Of a stretch of 33,419 nucleotides of DNA, positions 7,940 to 16,352 are shown one piece after another. The translations under genes were made by a program, and so were the position numbers. This DNA is from JANMCE01 sp963791625. Its GTDB lineage: Bacteria > Actinomycetota > Acidimicrobiia > Acidimicrobiales > Ilumatobacteraceae. The stretch lies in contig CAWBTA010000012.1 in NCBI GenBank assembly GCA_963791625.1, forward strand, positions 1-33,419, written 5' to 3'. Every line of letters begins with the position of its first letter. Position 1 is the stretch's first letter. Under the pieces are notes generated by a model. It was given only the letters and a program-made list of their open reading frames with translations. It was not told where the DNA came from and searched no databases.

Positions 7940-8349
7940 GAGAAGAACCTACTGCTGCGCGCTTTTGGCAGCCAGGGGCATTGGTCATCGCCACATCAGA
8001 CCATTGGACCTCGCCCTCGGATGCGGTCCGAGTGGACCGTCGCGGGCAACCCGTGTGGTGAACTCGTGATCGTCGTCGCGTGTCAGCGGCCACCAGAAAC
8101 ACTGCCCACTGACGGCCAACGGATCCTTCGCAAATGTGAACGCTCAATGTGGTGGCTTCGGGGTCCGCATTGCGTCGTTGATCGCTGCGAAGCCAGGCGG
8201 TAGGAGGCACCCGATAAGGGCTTCGTAGTCGTGCGGGCGCCCGACGGCACTCGTCGGAGTATCGCGCGTTGGCTATGGGGCGATACTGGGCGGAACCATG
8301 ACTAGAGCGTGGGCGGAAGCGGTTGCCCGATTGAAATCCTTCATATTCC
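7940..8349. other. Intergenic region, no gene recognised
   Basis: About 400 bp between divergent genes. Open frames on the minus strand here are low-complexity arginine-rich shadows. Apart from the leaderless promoter of the PKD gene at the left edge and the promoter at 8350 on the right, nothing is recognised. Confidence 0.5.
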
Positions 8350-8378
8350 TTGACACGCATATGAACCTTCCATATCCT
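8350..8378 (+). promoter_or_regulatory. Promoter of the ArsR-DUF1801-AHSA1 operon
   Basis: TTGACA (8350-8355) and TATCCT (8373-8378) are separated by exactly 17 bp, and the ATG at 8385 follows after 6 nt, so the transcript should be leaderless. CATAT occurs at 8342, 8358 and 8371, flanking and inside the promoter; this could be a regulator site. Clearly AT-richer than the surroundings. Confidence 0.7.
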
Positions 8379-8384
8379 GCTGTT

Positions 8385-8609
8385 ATGGAAACGACGCGAT
8401 CGGCACGAGACCTCCACCGATTGTTGGCATACGTGTTCACCGTGGTCGTCATCGCGAACATCGTGTCGGCGGTTGCTGGCGGTCCGGACTGGATTGGGTA
8501 CATAGCGCTGGCCCCGTTGATTGTGATGATGCTGACCGGTTGGTATCTGCTGTGGATGCCGCACTCCAGGTCCCGTCGACGCAACCGTGCGCCGGATGGA
8601 TCGGTGTGA
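8385..8609 (+). CDS. Small two-helix membrane protein
   Basis: A 74-residue protein with two hydrophobic helices (LLAYVFTVVVIANIVSAVAG and WIGYIALAPLIVMMLTGWYLL) and a basic tail (HSRSRRRNR). The ATG at 8385 is chosen because it sits 6 nt after a strong -10 box; a frame open from 8298 is an unsupported extension. Its stop shares a base with the ArsR start (TGATG), so the genes are coupled. Function unknown. Confidence 0.6.
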   Translation: METTRSARDLHRLLAYVFTVVVIANIVSAVAGGPDWIGYIALAPLIVMMLTGWYLLWMPHSRSRRRNRAPDGSV

Positions 8610-8965
8610 TGGTGTCCGCGGCCGTAAACGTTGGGACGTTCTCGGCGCTAGGCGAACCGAGCCGATTGCGGATCGTCGAAGCGCTGCGGGACGGGCCGCT
8701 ATCGGTCGGCGCCATCGTCGAGCGGCTCGGCATCGGGCAACCGCAAGCTTCCAAGCACCTCCGGGTGCTGGGCGACGCAGGAATCGTTCAGTTCGATGTT
8801 CGTCATCGCTACCGGATCTACCGGCTCCGGTCCGAACCATTCGACGCTGTTGCTGGCTGGGTGAACTCGTTCGAACAGCTTTGGGAAACCCGCCTGGACT
8901 CCCTTGCCGCCCTCCTTGGCACGCTCGACTCCGAAAGGAACACCAATGGCACCGAAACCAACTGA
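8609..8965 (+). CDS. ArsR-family regulator (SRPBCC-associated type)
   Basis: A 118-residue winged helix: FSALGEPSRLRIVEALRDGPLSVGAIVERLGIGQPQASKHL, then HRYRIYRLRSEPFDAVAGWV. This start and the WV-type C-terminal helix are typical of the metal-independent ArsR group encoded next to AHSA1/SRPBCC proteins; no Cys metal site is present. The start at 8609 is translationally coupled to the small membrane gene, and the end overlaps DUF1801 by 20 bp. Probably self-regulating. Confidence 0.88.
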   Translation: MVSAAVNVGTFSALGEPSRLRIVEALRDGPLSVGAIVERLGIGQPQASKHLRVLGDAGIVQFDVRHRYRIYRLRSEPFDAVAGWVNSFEQLWETRLDSLAALLGTLDSERNTNGTETN

Positions 8966-9299
8966 TGGCAACGGCATTGAAGACAAGATCGCGTCCCTCC
9001 CGGCGTTTCGTGACGTTGCGGCTCGCCTGCACGAGGTGATCCTCGCTGCCGCGCCGGAGCTCAAGCCCCGCCTCTGGTACGGAATGCCGGGCTACGCCGC
9101 CACGGCAAAGACTCCCGTCCTTTGCTTCTTTCGGGTCGACGACGAGAAGTTCGTCACCTTCGGGCTGTCCGAGCACGCCCGCCACGAACCCGAACCAGGC
9201 GCCGGACATCAGTTGATGAGTTCGGCGTGGTTCCTGACCAGTCTCGACGAACCAACCGCGGCGCGTATCGCTGAAATCGTGCGCCGTGCCGTCGCCTGA
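8946..9299 (+). CDS. DUF1801-domain protein (YdhG-like)
   Basis: A 117-residue protein with the DUF1801 pattern: VILAAAPELKPRLWYGMPGYA near the middle, then PVLCFFRVDDEKFVTFGLSEHA. The ATG at 8946 is preceded by AGGA at 8936-8939. Located between ArsR and AHSA1 in one operon, as is common for this family. The biochemical role is unknown. Confidence 0.8.
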   Translation: MAPKPTDGNGIEDKIASLPAFRDVAARLHEVILAAAPELKPRLWYGMPGYAATAKTPVLCFFRVDDEKFVTFGLSEHARHEPEPGAGHQLMSSAWFLTSLDEPTAARIAEIVRRAVA

Positions 9300-9320
9300 A
9301 GCAACCCGCCTTCGATAGCA

Positions 9321-9809
9321 ATGCACCTGTTCAAGAAGGCGAAGCAACTCAACTTCGAACGCTCCTACCCGGCGCCGATCGCGACGGTGTGGGCAGCCTG
9401 GACCGAACCCGACTTGCTTCGCCAGTGGTGGGGCCCCGAGCACACAAGCGTCACCGACTGTGAAATCGACCTTCGCGTTGGCGGCGCCATTCACATCGTC
9501 ATGGAGGCCGGCGAGGGAATGGGCAAATACCGAGGTACCCGCTGGCCGATGGCCGGCACGTTCACCGCGATCAACGCGCACACGAACCTCAGCTACGACG
9601 CACGATCCTGGACCGAAGGCGAAGAAGCCGGCACCACCATCGACCACACCAACAACGTCACCTTCACCGACAACGGGGCTACCACGACCGTGCATCTCCA
9701 AGTCGCGATAACCAAGATCGGCCCCAAGGCAAAGATGGCCGCGTTCGGGATGAAGTGGGGATACAAGGCCTACCTCGACAAACTCGACAAGGTCCTCGCC
9801 ACCAAATAG
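9321..9809 (+). CDS. AHSA1-like SRPBCC domain protein
   Basis: A 162-residue protein of the AHSA1 branch of SRPBCC: FERSYPAPIATVWAAWTEPDLLRQWWGPE at the start, GGAIHIVMEAGEG, and a C-terminal helix AFGMKWGYKAYLDKLDKVL. The RQWWGP motif is a family signature. Last gene of the ArsR-DUF1801-AHSA1 operon, 21 nt after DUF1801. Such proteins are presumed to bind small hydrophobic ligands. Confidence 0.88.
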   Translation: MHLFKKAKQLNFERSYPAPIATVWAAWTEPDLLRQWWGPEHTSVTDCEIDLRVGGAIHIVMEAGEGMGKYRGTRWPMAGTFTAINAHTNLSYDARSWTEGEEAGTTIDHTNNVTFTDNGATTTVHLQVAITKIGPKAKMAAFGMKWGYKAYLDKLDKVLATK

Positions 9810-10265
9810 CGGCCGGCCTTACGAAAGTCACTCACCCGATAGCGCTCGCAGCGGGCGGCACCGACATCTGCGCTATACCCGGCGATCCCGCGTACGAGTG
9901 GCGCTTGGGATCGGGGAACAACTTTGCGACCGCCGATCGTGTTGTCGGACTTTGGCGTCCACGGCGATCACGAGCGTGTCGGTCGGGCCGGATTGCGACG
10001 GGTGAACCCGATGGGGCGCCGGGTGACAGGCTTGTGGTAAGGGGAACTCGCCTTCGTGCTGGCTGGTCTCGATCACGACTCGTGTGTCCTGTCGGTACCG
10101 AATAGAGACTTCCTTCCTGAACTTCGTAGCGCGATGATGACGAGATGGGAGGTGACGTCGGCTCTCGCCCATCCTCGATGGGGAGCACCATCGTCCGGAC
10201 GCGGGTCTCGATTCGCTCTTCTCGGGCGTTTCGCAACGACGCTTTCGCGGCGCGACTCGTGGGCG
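9810..10265. other. Intergenic region, no gene recognised
   Basis: About 450 bp. The frame of the following flavoprotein is open leftwards to 10056, but the upstream part (arginine- and serine-rich, no family resemblance) does not look coding. A minus-strand frame here is likewise low-complexity. No repeat or RNA gene is recognised. Confidence 0.45.
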
Positions 10266-10721
10266 GTGGTCGTGCTCACTGATGAGATGCGGCGGATGGT
10301 TGACGCCGGTCTCGGCTTCGTCGCCACGATCAACGCGGACGGCACCCCGAACCTGTCGCCGAAAGGAACGCTCGGAGTGTGGGATGACGAACACTTGGTC
10401 TTCGCCGATATCGCCTCACCGAACACATCGGCCAATCTGGAACGGAACCCGGCTGTGGCAATCAACGTGGTCGACCCGCTCATCCGGCGGGGCTACCGGT
10501 TTGCCGGAACCGCGGTCGTCCACCGTCGCGGATCCGGCTTCGAGTCTGGCGTGAAGTTCTACGAGGATCGTGGCACTGCCGAGGCCCGGGCGAGGATTCG
10601 GGCCGTGGTCATGATCGCCGTGGCCAGCGCTCGGCCGGTTCGTTCGCCGGCCTACGCGCTGGGAGCAACCGAGGAGGAGCTCAGGGCCAAGTACCGCAGG
10701 CTTCTGCTCGACGATGAATAG
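10266..10721 (+). CDS. Pyridoxamine 5'-phosphate oxidase-family flavoprotein
   Basis: A ~151-residue split-barrel protein: GLGFVATINADGTPNLSPKGTL, the classic N-terminal strands of PPOX-type FMN/F420-binding proteins, then LVFADIASPNTSANLERNPAVAINVVDP. C-terminal helix EEELRAKYRRLLL. Start codon uncertain: GTG at 10266 or 10272 fits the domain boundary. It may be an FMN- or F420-dependent reductase; the exact substrate is not visible. Convergent with the nitrilase gene. Confidence 0.82.
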   Translation: MVVLTDEMRRMVDAGLGFVATINADGTPNLSPKGTLGVWDDEHLVFADIASPNTSANLERNPAVAINVVDPLIRRGYRFAGTAVVHRRGSGFESGVKFYEDRGTAEARARIRAVVMIAVASARPVRSPAYALGATEEELRAKYRRLLLDDE

Positions 10722-10752
10722 CAGCCCGAGCAAGGTTTTCTGGTGGCCAACG

Positions 10753-11766
10753 TCATGCTGGTTGCCACCCGTCCGATTCCCCACCGGCGAGCTGGGCCGG
10801 CGACGTCGACAGGCTTCGAGCGTGATCCGGTCGGCTGCGGTCCGGGCGCAAGCGGCGTGGCGCAAGTGTGTCGGTGCGGGCGTAGTGGCCAACGACGTCG
10901 AAGTAACGCTTGGCGTGGAGCGTCTCGCGAAGATTGCACTCGACGGTGATGATCCCTTCGGTGTCGTAGAGCGGGCCGCCGCGAACCGTGCCGTCGGGCG
11001 ACACAATGCAGGCACCTCCTCGACCGAACACCTCGACGCCGTCAGGCAACGCGAGCGGGAAGTCAACGGGAAATGCGTTCGCCGGGATGAACTGAGGAAC
11101 GCTCACTACGAACGCTCCGGCCTCGATGGCGATGTGTCGCATAGACGAGATCCAGCTGTCGCTGTCGTCCGCGGTCGGTGCGAGCCAGATCTGCGGGCCA
11201 CCCTGATAGACGCTCCATCGTGCCAGTGGCATTCGGTTCTCCCAACAGATGAGGCCCCCGACTCGGGTGCTATCGGGTAGCTCGATCACGTCGAGATCGT
11301 TGCCTGTTCCGATTCCGTGGAACACACGCTCGTGCATCGTGGGCATCAGCTTGCGGTGCCGGAGAATCACCCCGTCGCCGCCGATCACCAGCAGCGTGTT
11401 GTATAGCGTGCCCGGTCGCTCGTCCTCGCGTTCGTTGATGCCGATGGCGAGATGAACGCCGCGCTTAGCGCAGACTGCGCTCAGGCGAGCGACCAGCGGC
11501 CCACCGACATCGATCGCGGACGACCACAGTCGTTCCCACAGCTCATCACAGCCCTCAGCCCACGTCGCGGCGGGTGCGGCCCACGCCCCGCTCGGGTACA
11601 CGGATACGAAGCACTCCGGGAAAACAATCAGCGTCGCCCCATCGTCTGCTGCTTGGCCGAGGAGGTCGATGGCTTTGTCGATGGTGGCGTCGGCGTCGAG
11701 GATCGCCGGCGTCGCTTGGACCGCTGCCACCCGCACCGTCGGGAAACCGGCCAGATGATCGGCCAT
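10753..11766 (-). CDS. Nitrilase (branch 1, nitrilase/cyanide-hydratase type)
   Basis: A 337-residue carbon-nitrogen hydrolase with the catalytic triad Glu51 (LIVFPECF), Lys139 (RHRKLMPT) and Cys174 (GGLICWEN). The motif RKLMPTMHERVFHGIGTG is characteristic of true nitrilases that convert nitriles to acids and ammonia, rather than amidases. C-terminal ~40 residues are an unconserved Arg/Ser/Pro tail. The ATG at 11766 shares a base with the stop of the acyl-CoA dehydrogenase gene (TGATG), so both are made from one operon. Substrate unknown. Confidence 0.9.
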   Translation of the reverse strand: MADHLAGFPTVRVAAVQATPAILDADATIDKAIDLLGQAADDGATLIVFPECFVSVYPSGAWAAPAATWAEGCDELWERLWSSAIDVGGPLVARLSAVCAKRGVHLAIGINEREDERPGTLYNTLLVIGGDGVILRHRKLMPTMHERVFHGIGTGNDLDVIELPDSTRVGGLICWENRMPLARWSVYQGGPQIWLAPTADDSDSWISSMRHIAIEAGAFVVSVPQFIPANAFPVDFPLALPDGVEVFGRGGACIVSPDGTVRGGPLYDTEGIITVECNLRETLHAKRYFDVVGHYARTDTLAPRRLRPDRSRPDHARSLSTSPAQLAGGESDGWQPA

Positions 11767-12944
11767 CAGATCGTGTCGCACGGCAACCCGAGCGCGAGCC
11801 GGCCGGCGTGCACGAGGGTCTGTTCGGGGGTGAACGGGTGGAGTTTGGCGCCCCTGACGTCGCGGTATGCCCGCTCGATGGTGGAGCCTCGCCGGTAGGC
11901 GCCGTCGACGATGCCCATCGCTAGGTCGCACACTTCGATTCCGGCGAGGGCGATCTCGCGTTTGGCTGCCATCACGGCTGCCACTGTCTCCATCGATGCC
12001 ACCGGGTCGTCGCCCACGACGTCGAGGGCCCCCCCGTCGAGTGCCCATCCGGCCACACGCAACCGGTGGGACATCAACCCGATCGTCCGCTGGATCACCG
12101 TGTCACCGGCCTTGTCACGTACCGACTCGATCGCCGCAGCCGCTGCCGAGTCGGCCACGCCCAGATAGACGGCCGAGATGATCGGCATGGCGATGCTCAC
12201 GATCACTTGAAGCGGGGGATCGACAACACCATGGGGGCGATCGGCGAGCACCCGCTCATCGGGAACGAAGACGTTCTCGACCGACACCGAATTGCTGGCC
12301 GTGCCGCGCATGCCCATGGCATCCCAGTCGTCACCAACCGTAACGCCGTCACCGAACGGGACAGCCATATTGAGCACCCGCCGGCCCCGCTCAGGGTCGT
12401 CGTAGGTGAACATCGTCGACATCACCGTGCCAACCGGTGACTGGCTGGCAAATCGCTTGACGCCGGACACCCGATAGCCGCCCTCGACCCTGAATGCCTC
12501 CCCACGAGGATGGGTGAAGTCGCCGCCCCCGGTCGAGACCAGCACCGTCTCATTGTCGGCGACACGACGCAGTGTCGCTTCGGCACCAGGGAGCTCGCGA
12601 CGCCACCGCCACGCAGTGAATGCCGTGACGTGGTGATGCATAGAGATCGCCAGTGCTGTCGAGCCGCAGTGTCGAGCAAGCTCCCGCTCGACGAGCGCGA
12701 CCTGGCGGATAGTGGCACCCATCCCACCGAGCTCGGTCGGCACCGCAAGAGCCAACATCCCGGCGTGGCGGAGGCTTTCGAATGACTCGTGCACCCAGCT
12801 GCCCTCACGATCATGCTGGGCAGCGTGGGAGTCCAGGATTGGCCCGAACTCGGCTGCCCACGCAATGAACTCCTCGTCAGAGGAGATCTTGGGAAGCGAA
12901 GCGTCCCCCGTGGCGTTCCGAGCGGGCAGGTTGGTTGTTGTCAT
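11766..12944 (-). CDS. Acyl-CoA dehydrogenase-family flavoprotein
   Basis: A 392-residue protein with the acyl-CoA dehydrogenase layout: N-terminal helices (FESLRHAGMLALAVPTELGGMGA), the beta domain (YRVSGVKRFASQSPVGT, DWDAMGMRGTASNSVSVENVFVPDERVL) and C-terminal helices. The GMRGTASNSV segment is family-typical. The usual catalytic Glu is not obvious, and this branch includes flavin monooxygenases, so hydroxylation is as likely as dehydrogenation. The ATG at 12944 fits the family start; a longer frame to 13067 would run into the divergent HxlR gene. Operon with nitrilase. Confidence 0.87.
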   Translation of the reverse strand: MTTTNLPARNATGDASLPKISSDEEFIAWAAEFGPILDSHAAQHDREGSWVHESFESLRHAGMLALAVPTELGGMGATIRQVALVERELARHCGSTALAISMHHHVTAFTAWRWRRELPGAEATLRRVADNETVLVSTGGGDFTHPRGEAFRVEGGYRVSGVKRFASQSPVGTVMSTMFTYDDPERGRRVLNMAVPFGDGVTVGDDWDAMGMRGTASNSVSVENVFVPDERVLADRPHGVVDPPLQVIVSIAMPIISAVYLGVADSAAAAAIESVRDKAGDTVIQRTIGLMSHRLRVAGWALDGGALDVVGDDPVASMETVAAVMAAKREIALAGIEVCDLAMGIVDGAYRRGSTIERAYRDVRGAKLHPFTPEQTLVHAGRLALGLPCDTI

Positions 12945-12978
12945 GCCATCAACGGTGCGCTCAGCGACCTCACCGCAT

Positions 12979-13007
12979 CCAGTACAGCATCGGAACCAAC
13001 CCAGTAC
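12979..13007. repeat. Direct repeat CCAGTAC, 22 bp apart, in a divergent promoter region
   Basis: CCAGTAC occurs at 12979-12985 and 13001-13007, about two helical turns apart, between the acyl-CoA dehydrogenase/nitrilase operon and the HxlR gene. It could be the HxlR binding site. The repeat is short, so chance is possible. Confidence 0.35.
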
Positions 13008-13053
13008 CGAAATGGGACTTTCCGTCGAAACGTTGCGGCGCGACGATGAACAT

Positions 13054-13806
13054 ATGAAAGACGACATCCGCTACTGCCCGATCTCAATGGGCAGCGAAAT
13101 CGTCGCCGACCGCTGGACACCCATGATCCTGCGCGAGCTCGTGCTCGGCAACTCCAGGTTCAACGACATCGCCCGTGGTCTGCCGGGAATCTCACGGTCG
13201 CTGCTCGTCAGGCGCCTGGGCCATCTCGAACGGACCGGCGTGATCGAGCGCTGGCCGGCTCGAACCGGTAAGGGCAACGAGTACCGCCTCACGCCGGCGG
13301 GCGAAGATCTCGAGGGCGTGCTCATGACGCTCGGGAGATGGTCAGTCACCTGGCTGTACAAGGAGCTACGTCCCCGCGACCTCGATCCCGTCACACTGAT
13401 GTGGTGGATGCACCGGCGCGTCGTCGCCAACGAATTGCCGAGCGACCAGATCACGGTCGAGTTCGTGTTCACCGCTCCCACCCCCACCACCATCTGGCTC
13501 GTACTCTCTCAACGCGAGGTATCGGTCTGCACGAACTACCCCGGCTACGAGGTCGACGTGATCGTCCGCTGCCCGACACCCGTCCTGTCAGCCATCTTCA
13601 GCGGACTGGACGACTGGCACGACCAGATCGCCAACGGCGCCATCGACGTGTCAGGCCCACCCCGTCTCACACGAGCCCTGCCCCGATGGTTCGCCTGGAG
13701 CCCGTTTCGCACCCGACATACGCGCCGCGAACGCCCAACTCGCCAAGAGCAGTTGAGTCGTCGGGCGAATCTCGCGTCGCTGACCCCCGGGCACAGGTGC
13801 TCATGA
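13054..13806 (+). CDS. HxlR-family transcriptional regulator with C-terminal extension
   Basis: A 250-residue protein. Residues 1-105 are an HxlR winged helix: YCPISMGSEIVADRWTPMILREL, then FNDIARGLPGISRSLLVRRLGHLERTGVIER and GNEYRLTPAGEDL. HxlR proteins are usually ~120 residues; here ~120 more follow (VEFVFTAPTPTTIWLVLSQREV, GLDDWHDQIANGAIDV), resembling the SCP2-like ligand-binding domain found in longer members. Divergent from the nitrilase operon, which is its likely target. Confidence 0.87.
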   Translation: MKDDIRYCPISMGSEIVADRWTPMILRELVLGNSRFNDIARGLPGISRSLLVRRLGHLERTGVIERWPARTGKGNEYRLTPAGEDLEGVLMTLGRWSVTWLYKELRPRDLDPVTLMWWMHRRVVANELPSDQITVEFVFTAPTPTTIWLVLSQREVSVCTNYPGYEVDVIVRCPTPVLSAIFSGLDDWHDQIANGAIDVSGPPRLTRALPRWFAWSPFRTRHTRRERPTRQEQLSRRANLASLTPGHRCS

Positions 13807-14282
13807 CGCCAGGTCAACGTATTTCGCCCAAAGCGCCGCTTGCGGTTGCCGAATGCATAACCCGTTCCGTTCGGTGACGTGCAGAACGCCCCACTGGCCG
13901 GTGGGGCGTCACTCAGAATGCTCGTCAATCTGACTCGCTGCGACCGCTCACAATCGGCAGATCTGATCGCACTGACCATCAGTGACCGACAGCAGCACAA
14001 ATCACGAGGTGGGACGGTCCCATCGGCCGCACAGTTCCGGCGATACATAGCTGATCCGCATCCCCACCAGTTGCTGGTCTGTCCTGAATGACCCTCTCTC
14101 CAAGCGACCACCCTCGGCGACCAAATTGCCATCAACGGGCAGGTCCAGATGGCCACCATGGGCAGATTCGCCTGTCCGCCGACAGTCGCGCAGACGCTGT
14201 TGACCCTCGGCATCGGAGCACGTCGTGAATGATCAGTTGAAGGTAGGCCGATCACGTCGACCTCGGCCTCGAGGTGAACGCC
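13807..14282. other. Non-coding or decayed stretch
   Basis: No family is recognised. The plus frame 13879-14091 and the minus frame reaching 14255 have poor composition. A short plus-strand stretch at about 14103-14230 reads GDQIAINGQVQMATMGRF, which looks protein-like but has no start; it may be a gene remnant. The left border of the arsenic/metal accessory block probably lies in this stretch. Confidence 0.35.
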
Positions 14283-14833
14283 CTACACCGAACGTCTTGC
14301 TGCTCGACTCATTCGTGGTGAAGCAAGCGGTGGTTTTCGACGAGCCACCGTTGCTCTTGCGAAGAGAAGGCCTTCGATGGCGAGGAGGGTTGTGGTGAAC
14401 ACGATCGAGCCGACAATTCGCGTCCGGTCGGAACCGGCAAGCACGGTGGCGGTGCCCGTACGGGTGGTCCACCAGAAGGTGGCGGCCGCAGCGCCGAAGC
14501 CGTAAGGTGACCACGACATGTAGGAGGTACTCGACCGAAGGGAGCCCGCCGAGTGCGGCCCGCGAACTGCGTTCGAGAATGAGGTCGACAACACTCACGG
14601 CCAGGTTGGCAGCGAAGAGTCCGAGGATGACGCCCCGTGCCTTGGCGGCGTCATCAGCCGCGAGCAGCGCCGCAGCGATCGCGACGAACATCACATAGCC
14701 CAGGAGGTGGATCAGCTCCTCGATAGACGCTGCCCGGTTGCCGGTAGAGGCGGAGCCGGAAGAGGTGGAAGTAGAAGACATCGAACGCGCCGAGCATCGA
14801 CGCCCCCATCAGAAGCAACGCTGTCTGGGTCAT
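14283..14833 (-). pseudogene. Frameshifted multi-pass membrane protein
   Basis: Three reading frames must be joined to recover a sensible protein. From the ATG at 14833: TALLLMGASMLGAFDVFYFH; then, after a shift near 14735, IEELIHLLGYVMFVAIAAALL and LGLFAANLAVSVVDLILERS; then, after a second shift near 14515, FGAAAATFWW and GSIVFTTTLLAIEGLLFARA. The joined product would have four or five membrane helices. The start overlaps the stop of the ArsI-like gene in an ATGA (14830-14833). No family is recognised. Either a decayed gene or two sequencing errors. Confidence 0.65.
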
Positions 14834-15304
14834 AGTTCAGCTCCCGCAACAGGGGCCGAGGTGCCGTCGGTCGAACTCGGGCAGCAAATCTCGCGATCGT
14901 CGACAATGTCCGGGTCCGGGTTGTCATTGATCACGGCGTAGAACTCCCACTGATCGAGCGGCACGTCCGACGCTGCGACATACACCTTGTCCTGCACAGC
15001 GTTGCAGCACGTCTCATGGTTCGAGGTGCGGGTTGCGAAACCGAGTTCCGTGAACCGTCTTGTTAGCGCGGAGACTTCGTCGGTGTTGGCGAGTTCGACT
15101 CCGAGGTGGTTGAGTGCGCCTTCGGCATCGGCGTTCTCGATGAGGACGAGCTTGAGCGGTGGATCAGCGATCGCGAAGTTGGCATACCCATCGCGCTGCT
15201 TGTGCGGCTCCACGCCGAAGAGCTTCGAATAGAACGCGGTTGCGGCCTTCACGTCGGTCACGTTCAAGGCGAGCTGGACTCGGCTGGGTGGTCTTGGGGG
15301 TCAT
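14830..15304 (-). pseudogene. arsI: ArsI/CadI-like VOC protein, frame broken near the start
   Basis: The VOC protein contains AATAFYSKLFGVEP, the metal/As-binding signature ETCCNAVQDKVYV (vicinal Cys pair) and a C-terminal CC pair in REICCPSS, as in ArsI (C-As lyase) and CadI proteins. The ATG at 15304 has GGAG in front of it, but the frame from it (MTPKTT) enters the VOC frame (SRVQLALNVTDV) only after a one-base shift between 15304 and 15267. Without correction the only start is a TTG at 15267, which would cut the first strand. Gene symbol is by motif only. Confidence 0.7.
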
Positions 15305-15335
15305 TTGGGGCTCCTTCGATGAATCGGTTGGTCCT

Positions 15336-15410
15336 GTTCAGACGGGAGCCGGCCGCCGCGGATGCACAAACCGGAACTTTGCGTCCCTCGGGTTCCGACT
15401 ACGTCTGAAC
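15336..15410. promoter_or_regulatory. Spaced inverted repeat in the ArsI / Cys-rich protein divergent region
   Basis: GTTCAGACG (15336-15344) and its exact complement CGTCTGAAC (15402-15410) face each other across 57 bp between the divergent ArsI-like and Cys-rich genes. They might be paired half-sites for a shared regulator, or chance. Confidence 0.35.
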
Positions 15411-15436
15411 GCCGACAACGTCCCAAGGAGAATGCA

Positions 15437-15598
15437 ATGACCAGAACCAGCTCAGCTCCGATGGCCGAGCCAGCGACGAGCGAAGGCGACCCGCCCGCCT
15501 GTTGCAGCCCGGCGCAGCAGATCAGCTGCTGCGAACCGCAGGACAAGGCGGACTGTTGCAGCCCAAAACCCGAACCTTCGAGCTGTGGCTGCCAATAG
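15437..15598 (+). CDS. Cysteine-rich mini-protein of the arsenic/metal cluster
   Basis: A 53-residue protein whose C-terminal half has eight cysteines in regular order: CC at 22-23, 31-32 and 40-41 (exactly 9 residues apart) and CGC at 50-52. The N-terminal half is Ser/Thr/Pro/Ala-rich. The ATG at 15437 has AAGGAG 6 nt before it. Vicinal Cys pairs bind trivalent arsenic, cadmium or zinc, so a metal-buffering or chaperone role is inferred. The 3' end overlaps the sigma-factor start by 14 bp. No established family name is offered. Confidence 0.75.
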   Translation: MTRTSSAPMAEPATSEGDPPACCSPAQQISCCEPQDKADCCSPKPEPSSCGCQ

Positions 15599-16221
15599 CC
15601 TGAACGGCGTGCTCACTCGCACCGACGGCCCATGGACCGAGACCCGCACGGAACTCATCGCGTTCATCGAACGTCGTGTCGCGAACCGCGAGACCGCCGA
15701 AGACATCGCCCACGACCTCCTCGAACGACTCCACCGCACCGACCCGGCAACGATCACGAACCTCCACGCCTGGCTGTACCGCTCGGCCCGAAACGCCATC
15801 ATCGATCACTACCGCAAGCCACGGGCGGCCAGGCTCGACCTGCACGATCACGATCGAGCTCACCGCGACCGACCACGATCTGGAGGACAGCGAAACCGCG
15901 CGCGAAGTGCAGGAACTCGCGCGGTGCCTCCGGCCCTTGATGCGACTGTTGCCGGACGACTATCGCGATGCCGTCACACTCGTCGACCTCGACGGCCGAA
16001 CCCACCACGCCGCCGCACAACTGGCGGGGCTTTCGACCTCGGGGATGAAGTCACGCGTTCAACGCGGACGCAGAAAGCTGGCCGCGCTGCTCCATGACTG
16101 CTGTCGCATCGAGACCACCGGCACCGCTATCGACGGCTACACCCCGCGAACCGGGTCCTGCCCTTGTACCAACAACAACGAACAGATCGCGGCCGGCACC
16201 GCAGCCTCGAGCGGAGACTGA
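15585..16221 (+). pseudogene. SigZ-like ECF sigma factor, one frameshift
   Basis: Region 2 is in the first frame (ELIAFIERRVANRETAEDIAHDLLERL, then NAIIDHYRKPRA). After a shift near 15835-15865 the second frame gives region 4 (LARCLRPLMRLLPDDYRDAV, DLDGRTHHAAAQLAGLSTSG, MKSRVQRGRRKLAALL). The tail has DCCRIE and SCPC, cysteine motifs usual in SigZ-type factors and suggestive of metal sensing. It follows, and overlaps, the Cys-rich mini-protein gene. Starts are GTG at 15585 or 15609. As sequenced it would make only a truncated product. Confidence 0.75.
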
Positions 16222-16352
16222 TCTCGTGCGCGGCCAAGTCCGTTACGCCGGAGGTCTCTACGATGCCGGGTCATCCGACCCTGTAGGGCTTCAAGGTCCA
16301 CCGTTGATGATCGGAAAATGCCAGGTCGTCCGAGTCTGAGATCCAGCCACAA

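Noticed and set aside
7728..9701. 657-residue open frame on the minus strand
   Set aside because: It runs antisense through four well-supported genes, is rich in Arg/Ser and has no domain signal; it is a high-GC shadow frame.
14233..14781. Single 182-residue ORF as the real membrane gene
   Set aside because: Only its middle third is hydrophobic and sensible; both ends turn into Arg/His/Ser-rich nonsense while neighbouring frames continue the membrane protein.
15835..15865. Programmed frameshift in the sigma factor
   Set aside because: No slippery heptamer or following stable structure is evident, and neighbouring genes have similar breaks; decay or sequencing error is simpler.
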